From positions 62,001 to 126,000 of the forward strand of contig JAJFIA010000001.1 of assembly GCA_021775255.1 (NCBI GenBank): 64,000 nt of DNA, read 5' to 3'. The notes under the pieces were generated by a model that saw only the letters and a program-made list of their open reading frames with translations, had not been told where the DNA came from and made no database searches. The DNA is from Roseovarius sp. (GTDB taxonomy: Bacteria; Pseudomonadota; Alphaproteobacteria; Rhodobacterales; Rhodobacteraceae). The position numbers and the translations under genes were made by a program. This document shows positions 46,564 through 55,011 of the stretch, piece by piece; position 1 is the first letter of the stretch; every line of letters begins with the position of its first letter.

Positions 46564-48492
46564 TCAGGCGCGTTTGCTGCCAATCCGGGCAATGCCCAAC
46601 GCCTCCAGCACTTTGGCCTCAATCTGTGCCGCATCAAGGCCCGCCACCTTATACATATCTTCCATGCTGGCCTGATCAATGAAAATATCCGGCAGTACCA
46701 TGGCGCGGAATTTAAGGCCTGCGTCAAACACCGCGTTTTCCGCCAGAAGCTGTGCCACATGGCTGCCAAAGCCACCCACAGCCCCTTCTTCAATGGTGAT
46801 CAGCGCCTCATGGTCGGCGGCCAGTTGCAAAATCATTTCTTCGTCCAAGGGCTTGGCAAAACGGGCGTCGGCAATGGTGGGATTTATGCCGCGCGCGGTG
46901 AGCTTCTCGGCCGCCTTGCGCACCTCGCCCAGCCTTGTGCCAAAAGATAAAAGCGCCACGCGCGCGCCCTTTTGAATAATCCGGCCCTTGCCGATTTCCA
47001 GCACCTCGCCGTGCTCGGGCATCTCTAAGCCTACGCCTTCGCCGCGCGGGTAGCGAAACGCAATCGGGCCGCTATCATGCGCGGCGGCGGTGGCCACCAT
47101 ATGCACCAATTCCGCCTCATCAGCGGCGGCCATCACCACAAACCCCGGCAGGTTGGCAAGGAAGGCCACATCATAGCTGCCCGCATGGGTGGCCCCGTCG
47201 GCCCCCACCAATCCGGCACGATCAATCGCGAACCTGACCGGCAGGCGCTGAATCGCCACATCATGCACCACCTGATCATAACCGCGTTGCAGGAAGGTGG
47301 AATATAGCGCGCAAAACGGCTTCATCCCGCCCGCCGCAAGCCCGGCGGAAAACGTCACCGCGTGTTGCTCGGCAATGCCCACGTCAAAGCAGCGCGACGG
47401 GTAACGCCCGGCAAAAAGATCAAGCCCTGTGCCATCGGGCATCGCCGCTGTCACGGCGCAGATTTTATCATCCTGTGCGGCGTGATCCAGAAGGGCATTT
47501 GCAAACACCTTGGTATAGCTTGGCGCATTGCTTGGGGGCTTCACCTGCGCGCCGGTAACCATATCAAACCGCGCCGTGGCATGGCCACCATCGCGCGCGG
47601 CCTCGGCGGGCGCATAGCCCTTGCCCTTTTTGGTCAGAATATGGATCAAAATCGGCCCGGTGGCACGTTGATGCACCGTACGTAGAACCGGCAAAAGCTG
47701 TTCCAGATCATGGCCATCTATCGGCCCGACATAGCTGAATCCCAACTCTTCAAACAAGGTGCCGCCGACGGCCATGCCCTTGAGCATCTCCTTGGCCCGG
47801 CGCGCGCCTTCCTGAAACGGCTCGGGCAGCAACGATACCGCCCCCTTGGCTGCGGCCTTCAGTTCCTGAAATGGCTCGCCTGCATAAAGCCTTGAAAGAT
47901 ATGATGAAAATGCGCCCACGGGTGGCGCGATCGACATCTCGTTATCGTTGAGAATGACAAACATCCGGCGCTTCAAATGCCCGGCATTATTCAGCGCCTC
48001 GAACGCCATGCCGGCACTCATGGCGCCATCACCGATCACCGCGATGGCATCGCCCAGCCCGGTATCACACACCCCGCCCAGATCACGCGCCACGGCAAAG
48101 CCGAGGGCGGCACTGATCGAGGTGGAAGAATGCGCCGCGCCAAACGGATCATAGGGCGATTCCGAGCGCTTGGTGAAGCCCGAAAGCCCGCCTTTTTGCC
48201 GCAATGTGCGGATACGGTCGCGCCTGCCGGTGAGGATTTTATGGGGATAGCTTTGATGGCTCACATCCCAGATGATCTTGTCGCGCGGCGCGTCAAACAC
48301 CGTGTGCAGCGCCACCGTCAGTTCAACCACCCCAAGCCCGGCCCCAAGATGCCCGCCGGTTTCTGAAACAGCACTTATGGTTTCGGCCCGGATCTCATCC
48401 GCCAGCGCCCGCAGCTCGGCATTCGTCAGCCGCTTGAGATCGGCGGGGCATGAAACCTGATCCAGCAGGGGGGTATTCGGGCGGTTCGACAT
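46564..48492 (-). CDS. dxs: 1-deoxy-D-xylulose-5-phosphate synthase
   Basis: [64 protein letters not shown]. Confidence 0.98.
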   Translation of the reverse strand: MSNRPNTPLLDQVSCPADLKRLTNAELRALADEIRAETISAVSETGGHLGAGLGVVELTVALHTVFDAPRDKIIWDVSHQSYPHKILTGRRDRIRTLRQKGGLSGFTKRSESPYDPFGAAHSSTSISAALGFAVARDLGGVCDTGLGDAIAVIGDGAMSAGMAFEALNNAGHLKRRMFVILNDNEMSIAPPVGAFSSYLSRLYAGEPFQELKAAAKGAVSLLPEPFQEGARRAKEMLKGMAVGGTLFEELGFSYVGPIDGHDLEQLLPVLRTVHQRATGPILIHILTKKGKGYAPAEAARDGGHATARFDMVTGAQVKPPSNAPSYTKVFANALLDHAAQDDKICAVTAAMPDGTGLDLFAGRYPSRCFDVGIAEQHAVTFSAGLAAGGMKPFCALYSTFLQRGYDQVVHDVAIQRLPVRFAIDRAGLVGADGATHAGSYDVAFLANLPGFVVMAAADEAELVHMVATAAAHDSGPIAFRYPRGEGVGLEMPEHGEVLEIGKGRIIQKGARVALLSFGTRLGEVRKAAEKLTARGINPTIADARFAKPLDEEMILQLAADHEALITIEEGAVGGFGSHVAQLLAENAVFDAGLKFRAMVLPDIFIDQASMEDMYKVAGLDAAQIEAKVLEALGIARIGSKRA

Positions 48493-48525
48493 ATGTAAAT
48501 GCAGCCTCCTTCCGGGCCAGACAGC

Positions 48526-49377
48526 TCACGCCTTGCGGGCAATAACGAACCGCGCCAGATGCTGCAAGCCATTGGCTTCCTTACCATAGACAGACAGGGC
48601 GTCACAGGCCTGATCCGCCAGGGCCCCGGCGCGGGCTTTTGCCTCATCCAGCCCCAGAAGGGAGACAAACGTGGCTTTGCCGGCCTTGGCATCCTTGCCC
48701 ACGGCCTTGCCCGCAGTGGCGGCATCGCCGGTCACGTCAATCACATCATCACGGATCTGAAATGCCAGCCCAAGGGCGCGGGCATAGGCCTGCAATGGCG
48801 CCGTGTCAGCCCCGGCCATCACAGCACCACTTGTGGCCGACCATTCAATCAGCGCGCCGGTTTTACCGGCCTGAAGCCGGGTGATCTGATCCAAAGTCAG
48901 CGGGGAAGCGGCGGATTCGGCCGCAATATCAAGCGCCTGACCCAGCACCATCCCCCGCCCGCCCGCGGCCCGCGCCAGGGCCAAAGCCAGATCGGCGCGC
49001 TTGGGCACATCCTTGTGGCAGACCATCTCAAAGGCCAGAGCCTGTAGCGCATCCCCCACCAGAACCGCCGTTGCCTCATCCCATTTCACATGCACCGTGG
49101 GCTGCCCCCGGCGCAGGGCGTCATCATCCATGCAGGGCAGATCATCATGCACCAGAGAATAGGCATGCATCGCCTCAATCGCCGTCCCGGGCCAGATCGC
49201 ACAGCTATCCTTAATCCCATGCAACCGCGCGCTTTCCATCACCAGAAACGCCCGCACCCGCTTGCCGCCGCGCGTGGCATAGCGCATGGCCTCGCCCACC
49301 GGCCCTTCAAATGGTTTGAGAACCTGATCCAAATGCGATTGTACCCGGTCTGCGACCCCGGCAAGCCGTTCCTGCAT
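48526..49377 (-). CDS. ispA: Polyprenyl synthetase (farnesyl diphosphate synthase)
   Basis: YSLVHDDLPCMDDDALRRGQPTVH (first DDxxD), QIRDDVIDVTGD. Confidence 0.95.
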   Translation of the reverse strand: MQERLAGVADRVQSHLDQVLKPFEGPVGEAMRYATRGGKRVRAFLVMESARLHGIKDSCAIWPGTAIEAMHAYSLVHDDLPCMDDDALRRGQPTVHVKWDEATAVLVGDALQALAFEMVCHKDVPKRADLALALARAAGGRGMVLGQALDIAAESAASPLTLDQITRLQAGKTGALIEWSATSGAVMAGADTAPLQAYARALGLAFQIRDDVIDVTGDAATAGKAVGKDAKAGKATFVSLLGLDEAKARAGALADQACDALSVYGKEANGLQHLARFVIARKA

Positions 49378-49382
49378 TGCGA

Positions 49383-49625
49383 TTACTGGCCTTCCACCGG
49401 TGTCGTGCCGGTGGGTTTGCCGTTGCCGTCCAGGGTGATTGACGCGACCTTTTCCTCGGCCTCTTTCAGCTTGGCCTCGCAGCGTTTCTTCAGCTCGGCC
49501 CCGCGCTCATAAAGCTTTATCGAATCCTCCAAAGCCACATCACCGCGCTCCAGCTTGCCGACAACCTCTTCCAGCGCTTTCATCGCCTGCTCAAATGACA
49601 TCTTGGCTATCGGGGTCTCGGTCAT
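49383..49625 (-). CDS. xseB: Exodeoxyribonuclease VII small subunit
   Basis: MSFEQAMKALEEVVGKLERGDVALEDSIKLYERGAELKKRCEAKLKEAEEKV. Confidence 0.96.
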   Translation of the reverse strand: MTETPIAKMSFEQAMKALEEVVGKLERGDVALEDSIKLYERGAELKKRCEAKLKEAEEKVASITLDGNGKPTGTTPVEGQ

Positions 49626-49690
49626 ACTGTTATCCTTTGATCCTGTAGCACCTAGCATAAACCCACAGGCGGCGAGGTACAATTCACCAC

Positions 49691-51247
49691 TTAGCGGCCT
49701 TTGAAAAATCCGCCCAGAATACCGCGCACAATGCGCCGCCCGGTGGTGCCTTTCAGCTCTTTCAGCACCACGCTTGTGATCGCCGCGCCAAAGCCGCCCG
49801 AGCCGGATTTGCGCGAGGTTGAGCGGCTGACCTTATTACCGGAATAGCGCCGGCCGGCGTTGAATTCACGTTCGGCGGTGGATTGCTCTTCGGCGCGTTC
49901 TTCGGCCTCGGCGGCCTCTTTGGCGGCCTGATCCGCCCGTGCCGCCAGAATTTCATAGGCTGATCTGCGATCCAGCAATTGCTCATATTTGCCCTGCACA
50001 GGCGAGGCGGCCATCACCTGTTTGCGCGTGGCCGCATCTATCGGGCCAAGTTTGGACGAGGGCGGGCGGATCAGCGTGCGCTCGACAATCCCCGGCACGC
50101 CTTTCTTTTGCAGCATCGAGGTCACGGCCTCGCCGACACCGACATCGCGAATCGCATCCACCGTTTCAAACCTCGGATTGGGCCGGTAGGTTTCCGCCGC
50201 CCGCTTGAGCGCCTTGCGGTCGCGCGCCGTGAAAGCCCGCAGGGCATGCTGAAACCGATTGCCCAACTGACCCAGAATATCTTCGGGCACGTCATCGGGG
50301 TTTTGGGTGATGAAATAGATCCCGACGCCCTTAGAGCGGATCAGCCGCGCCACCTGCTCGACCTTGTCCACCAGGGCCTTGGGTGCGTCGTCAAACAGCA
50401 GATGCGCCTCGTCAAAGAAAAACACCAGTTTGGGCTTGTCCGGGTCGCCGACCTCGGGCAGGTTTTCAAACAATTCGCTCAGCAGCCACAACAGGAAGGT
50501 GGCATAAAGCCGGGGGGAATTCATCAGCTTGTCAGAGGCCAGGATATTGATCTGGCCGCGTCCACCCGCGCCCACATGCATCAGATCAGCAAGCTCCAGC
50601 GCCGGTTCGCCGAATAATTTGCTGCCGCCCTGATTCTCCAAAACCATCAACTGCCGCTGAATCGCGCCCACAGATCGTGGCGAAACATTGCCGTAACGCA
50701 GCGCCAGATTATCGGCATTTTCGCCAATCCAGACCAGAAGCGCCTGCAAATCCTTGAGATCCAGAAGCGCCATGCCCTCTTCATCCGCCACCCGGAAGGC
50801 GATGTTCATCACCCCCTCCTGCGCATCCGTCAGCGCCATTAGCCGCGACAGCAGAAGCGGCCCCATATCGGCCAGCGTGGTGCGCACCGGATGGCCCTGC
50901 TGGCCAAATAAATCCCAGAATGTGACGGGAAAACTTTCATAGGAATAGTCATCAATACCAATGGTTTGCGCCCGACTGGTAAAGGCATCATGCAGTTTGA
51001 AATCAGCGCTTCCCGCCGCCGCCAGACCGGAAAGATCGCCCTTCACATCCGAGAGGAACACCGGCACGCCAGCCTTGGAAAACCCCTCCGCAAGGATTTG
51101 CAAGGTTACGGTTTTACCCGTGCCCGTGGCCCCGGCAATCAGCCCGTGACGGTTGGCATATTTCAATGCCATGCCTTGCGCTTCGGCATATTCCGCCCCG
51201 CCGCCACCAATAAATATCTGATTTTCCAAAGCCCGGCCCTCCGCCAC
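49691..51247 (-). CDS. HerA-like helicase, DUF853 family
   Basis: NRHGLIAGATGTGKTVTLQILAEGFSKAGVPVFLSDVKGDLSGLAAAG; FFFDEAHLLFDDAP. Confidence 0.93.
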   Translation of the reverse strand: MAEGRALENQIFIGGGGAEYAEAQGMALKYANRHGLIAGATGTGKTVTLQILAEGFSKAGVPVFLSDVKGDLSGLAAAGSADFKLHDAFTSRAQTIGIDDYSYESFPVTFWDLFGQQGHPVRTTLADMGPLLLSRLMALTDAQEGVMNIAFRVADEEGMALLDLKDLQALLVWIGENADNLALRYGNVSPRSVGAIQRQLMVLENQGGSKLFGEPALELADLMHVGAGGRGQINILASDKLMNSPRLYATFLLWLLSELFENLPEVGDPDKPKLVFFFDEAHLLFDDAPKALVDKVEQVARLIRSKGVGIYFITQNPDDVPEDILGQLGNRFQHALRAFTARDRKALKRAAETYRPNPRFETVDAIRDVGVGEAVTSMLQKKGVPGIVERTLIRPPSSKLGPIDAATRKQVMAASPVQGKYEQLLDRRSAYEILAARADQAAKEAAEAEERAEEQSTAEREFNAGRRYSGNKVSRSTSRKSGSGGFGAAITSVVLKELKGTTGRRIVRGILGGFFKGR

Positions 51248-51305
51248 AATTAAATCACGGTCTGAACATACAAAGTTAAGATTTATCCGCCAGTATAAAC
51301 ATATT

Positions 51306-51384
51306 CTGGTGCTGAGTGTCCTCTCGCATCGGGATTGACTTCCTCCCTGTCAGACTGGCCGCGCCTTCGGGTGCGGCCTTTTTT
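51306..51384 (+). ncRNA. Candidate trans-acting sRNA, resembling the alphaproteobacterial MmgR/suhB (alpha-r8) type
   Basis: -10-like TATAAA at 51294; hairpin tgctgag-tgtcct-ctcgca; hairpin ttgac-ttcctccct-gtcag; cUUCGg-capped terminator ggccgcgcc-ttcg-ggtgcggcc followed by T6; no ORF. Confidence 0.6.
51357..51384 (+). terminator. Rho-independent terminator with UUCG tetraloop
   Basis: ggccgcgccttcgggtgcggcctttttt. Confidence 0.9.
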
Positions 51385-51448
51385 ATTCACACTGGCTCAC
51401 ATTGCATTTTTACTGTTGACCCAAGGGGATAACTGCCCTAGCGTCCGA

Positions 51449-51511
51449 GAAATAATCAAGTCGGCCAGTCCGGCAGGGAGAGACCTGAGAAGAGGCCGAA
51501 TGGCCTCTTTT
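51449..51511 (+). ncRNA. Second candidate sRNA in tandem, antisense-complementary to the core of the first
   Basis: TTGACC at 51416 and a CTAG-containing -10 region ~16 nt later; hairpin cagg-gagaga-cctg; terminator agaggcc-gaat-ggcctct with U-rich tail. Confidence 0.5.
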
Positions 51512-51670
51512 CTGCTTTTTGGCTCTCTGGTTTAGCTGCTCTCAACTCAACTTCATGATGAAACGGGGGATTCCCGCCGGGCGCGACACCCTATCGCATT
51601 CTTTTTACCTGACATGCTGCCCACATCATGCTAGAGCGCCCAAAGATCAATCAAACCGGATGGGGAACAC

Positions 51671-52321
51671 ATGCCCAGATTAACCACCACTCTTTCGCTG
51701 ATTGCCGCCATGGCCCTCAGCACTGCCGTTTTTGCGCAGGAAACCACAACCACGGATACCGCCACTGACGCGACAACGGACACCGCGACAGAAGAAAATC
51801 CCGCAACAACGCAAACCGATGAGGCAACCACAACGGAGTCAGGCCTTGATATGGGTGACAATGTTGTTGCCGACGCACCGTATATCAAGGAAACCTATGG
51901 CGACTGGCAGTTGAAATGCTTTAAGAATGGCACCGAAGACGGGCCTTGCCAGATGTACCAGCTTTTGCACGAATCCGCTGGCAATCCGGTGGCCGAGATC
52001 AGCATTTTCCGCCTGCCCGAAGGCGGTCAGGCCGTTGCCGGGGCGACCGTGGTTGTCCCACTTGGCACGTTGCTGACCAAAGAGCTGAAAATTTCGGTTG
52101 ATGGTGGCCGGGCAAAATCATTTTCCTATGCGTTTTGCAATCAAACCGGTTGTTTTGCGCGGATTGGCCTTACCGCTGATGATGTTGCATCCTTCAAACA
52201 GGGCGTTAACGCCAATCTGGTGATTGTTCCGGCGCAGGCCCCGGATCAAAGCATCACCATCGACGCATCGCTGAGCGGTTTCACAGCGGCTTTTGAAAAT
52301 GTGACAACCCTCAATCAGTAA
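51671..52321 (+). CDS. Invasion-associated locus B (IalB) family protein, secreted, with Thr/Glu-rich linker
   Basis: Signal peptide; YGDWQLKCFKNGTEDGPCQMYQLLHESAGNPVAEISIFRLP; FSYAFCNQTGCFARIGL. Confidence 0.9.
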   Translation: MPRLTTTLSLIAAMALSTAVFAQETTTTDTATDATTDTATEENPATTQTDEATTTESGLDMGDNVVADAPYIKETYGDWQLKCFKNGTEDGPCQMYQLLHESAGNPVAEISIFRLPEGGQAVAGATVVVPLGTLLTKELKISVDGGRAKSFSYAFCNQTGCFARIGLTADDVASFKQGVNANLVIVPAQAPDQSITIDASLSGFTAAFENVTTLNQ

Positions 52322-52341
52322 TTCAGCCTGACCAAACCAAT

Positions 52342-52365
52342 GGCGCAGCTCATCAAAGCTGCGCC
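52342..52365. terminator. Hairpin between convergent ialB-like and KAS genes
   Basis: ggcgcagct-catcaa-agctgcgcc. Confidence 0.7.
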
Positions 52366-52387
52366 TTATTCATTTCAGCAGGCAGCT

Positions 52388-53599
52388 TCAGGCAATCTTT
52401 CGCAGGGCCAGAACGGCATTCAGCCCGCCAAAGGCAAAGGCATTTGACAGCGCCACATCGACGCGCGCCTCACGCGCCTCATTGGGCACCACATCCAGCG
52501 CGCATTCCGGGTCCGGCTCCTGATAGCCAATGGTGGGCGCGATAATGCCATCACGAAGCGCCATGATACAGGCCAGCAATTCCACCGCCCCGGTGCCGCC
52601 AATAAGGTGGCCGTGCATGGATTTGGTTGAACTGATCATCAGCCGGTCGGCATGCTGGCCAAACACATCTGCCACGGCCGCGCATTCGGTTTTGTCATTC
52701 GCCGCCGTGCCGGTGCCATGGGCATTGATATAGCCCACCTCATCGAGATTGATCCTTGCATCATGAAGCGCGCCGGCTATCGCCCGGGCGGCCCCCTGTT
52801 TTGAGGGTGTCACAATATCCGAGGCATCCGATGACATGGCGTATCCCGCGACCTCGGCCAGAATTTCCGCACCGCGCTTGCGGGCATGGTCATAATCCTC
52901 AAACACGAATATGCCCGCGCCCTCGCCCTGTACCATACCGTTGCGATTGGCCGAAAACGGGCGGCAGCCGTCTTTTGACATGACGCGCAAGCCCTCCCAT
53001 GCCTTGACCCCGCCAAAACACAGCATCGATTCCGAGCCGCCCGTGACCATCACCGGTGTTATCCCGCCATGCACCATCTGAAACGCCTGCGCCATCGCGT
53101 GATTGGACGAGGCACAGGCGGTTGAAACCGTATAGCTAGGCCCCTTGAGGTTATACTCCATCGACACATGGCTGGCGGCGGCATTGTTCATCAGCTTGGG
53201 CACCACAAACGGATGCACCCGGTTTTTGCCATCCTCATAAACCGTGCGGTAATTTTCATCGAGCGTTGTCATGCCACCCCCGGAATTGCCCAGAATCACC
53301 CCGGCCTTTGTTGCCAGATCACCGGTAAATTCCAGCCCTGATTGCGCAATCGCCTCGCGCGCGGCAATCAGGGTAAATTGTGTAAAACGGTCATAAAGTG
53401 CAAGCTGCTGCCGGTTGAAGGCCGCGGCCGGGTCATATTCCCTGACTTGCCCGCCAATCCGGATCGACAGGCGCTCGACATCCCGAAATTCCAGATCAGT
53501 AATGCCACTGCGGCCCTCACGCATGGCCTCTAATGTTGTTGCTACACTGGTACCAAGCGCATTGATCGTGCCCGCGCCGGTGATGACAACCCGTTTCAA
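52388..53599 (-). CDS. Beta-ketoacyl-ACP synthase (FabF-like)
   Basis: YTVSTACASSNHA active-site Cys; INAHGTGTAANDKTE; STKSMHGHLIGGTGAVE. Confidence 0.95.
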   Translation of the reverse strand: MKRVVITGAGTINALGTSVATTLEAMREGRSGITDLEFRDVERLSIRIGGQVREYDPAAAFNRQQLALYDRFTQFTLIAAREAIAQSGLEFTGDLATKAGVILGNSGGGMTTLDENYRTVYEDGKNRVHPFVVPKLMNNAAASHVSMEYNLKGPSYTVSTACASSNHAMAQAFQMVHGGITPVMVTGGSESMLCFGGVKAWEGLRVMSKDGCRPFSANRNGMVQGEGAGIFVFEDYDHARKRGAEILAEVAGYAMSSDASDIVTPSKQGAARAIAGALHDARINLDEVGYINAHGTGTAANDKTECAAVADVFGQHADRLMISSTKSMHGHLIGGTGAVELLACIMALRDGIIAPTIGYQEPDPECALDVVPNEAREARVDVALSNAFAFGGLNAVLALRKIA

Positions 53600-53853
53600 T
53601 TCAGCGCTTTCACCAGCTTTTCAATGCCGGAAATGATGCTGGAAACCGATGAGATGTCAAAATCCGTGTTTTTGGGTTCATTGGCATTGAAGGGGATTGA
53701 AATATCAAACTCCTCCTCAATCGCGAAAATGCTTTCCACCAGCCCAAGGCTGTCTATGCCCAATTCTTCCAATGTATTACCAGAGGTCACATCAGACGGA
53801 TCAAGCACCGCCTGTTCGGCGATGATCCGGATAACGCGGGTTTCGATGTCCAT
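53596..53853 (-). CDS. Specialised acyl carrier protein
   Basis: LEELGIDSLGLVESIFAIEEEFDISIPFNANE, phosphopantetheine Ser in GIDSL; coupled to KAS. Confidence 0.9.
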   Translation of the reverse strand: MDIETRVIRIIAEQAVLDPSDVTSGNTLEELGIDSLGLVESIFAIEEEFDISIPFNANEPKNTDFDISSVSSIISGIEKLVKALN

Positions 53854-53888
53854 GAATTACACCCTCATATCTTGTCTGTGCGGCTGAT

Positions 53889-54980
53889 CTACTCGTTTGG
53901 CGGACGATTTGAAACAGCTTTCTTCAGGTTTTGCACATCCGAAGTCAGGCGTTTGAGGCGTCGCAGATTTTTATAAATGCTCAACTGAATGTTCATTCTG
54001 GTGGCCGGGTATCCCAGCATCACCTGACCCTTGGGGATATTTGACAGCACAATCGTGCCGCCACCGGTGACCACATTATCCCCGATACTCAGGTGATCAC
54101 CCACCCCTGTCTTGCCGGCCAACACAACATTTTTGCCAATTCTGGTGGAACCGGCGATGCCAACGCAACCGCATAGCAGGCTGTTTTCACCAATCTCGCA
54201 ATTATGGCCAACCATCACCAGATTATCAATTTTCGTGCCGTTGCCGATGCGGGTATCGCGGATGGTGCCCCGGTCAATCGTGCTGTTTGCACCAAGCTCG
54301 ACATCATCGCCGATCGCCACAGCGCCAAGGCTGTGAATGCGGGTCCAGCTTGGGGCATTTGTCTTGTCCCGCTCGTCCAGGGTTTGGCGCATCTCTTCCA
54401 TCAATGATGTATCCTGCGTCACATAAGAAAAGCCATCCCCCCCGACAATCGCCCCCGGCTGCGCCCTGAACCGCGCACCGATCCTGACCCGAGCGCCGAT
54501 CCTGACCCCTTCCCGCATATATCCATCGGGGCCAATCACAGCATCTGCGCCAATAAAGCATTGCGGCCCGATCACCGTTCCCGCACCGATCCTAGCACCT
54601 TTGCAGATTACCGCCAAAGGCCCGACAGATACCCCTGCGCCCAGATCAGCGCTTGCATCTATCACCGCAGTATCGTGAATGCCCGTGCCCCAGCCCTGCC
54701 CCGGATCCATCATCCGGGTAAGGCCCGCAAGCGCAGGCCGCGGCCGGGGGACAAGGAGGGCCGCCTCAAGCCCGAAATCCCGCCAGTTGGCCCCTTGCCA
54801 AAGCATTGCACAGCGGGCCGCGCCCCGGCTCAGCATTTCAGCATAATCAGGCGTCATTGCCAGCGCCAGATCATCCGGGCCCGCATCTGCGGGCTCGGCG
54901 GCGCCGGTCACTTTCAAATCGGCGGCGCCAACGATCTCCGCCCCAAGCGCCAGCGCTATTTCATGAAGAGTAATGGCCAT
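53889..54980 (-). CDS. lpxD: UDP-3-O-acylglucosamine N-acyltransferase (LpxD family)
   Basis: LpxD N-terminal domain plus hexapeptide repeats; DNLVMVGHNCEIGENSLLCGCVGIAGSTRIG with putative catalytic His. Confidence 0.92.
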   Translation of the reverse strand: MAITLHEIALALGAEIVGAADLKVTGAAEPADAGPDDLALAMTPDYAEMLSRGAARCAMLWQGANWRDFGLEAALLVPRPRPALAGLTRMMDPGQGWGTGIHDTAVIDASADLGAGVSVGPLAVICKGARIGAGTVIGPQCFIGADAVIGPDGYMREGVRIGARVRIGARFRAQPGAIVGGDGFSYVTQDTSLMEEMRQTLDERDKTNAPSWTRIHSLGAVAIGDDVELGANSTIDRGTIRDTRIGNGTKIDNLVMVGHNCEIGENSLLCGCVGIAGSTRIGKNVVLAGKTGVGDHLSIGDNVVTGGGTIVLSNIPKGQVMLGYPATRMNIQLSIYKNLRRLKRLTSDVQNLKKAVSNRPPNE

Positions 54981-55011
54981 GGATACCCCCCGGTCTGGGG
55001 CGTGTTTATCC

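Noticed and set aside
51335-51535. 66-aa ORF across the sRNA region
   Set aside because: Crosses a strong terminator and the second promoter region; starts inside RNA1 without a ribosome-binding site.
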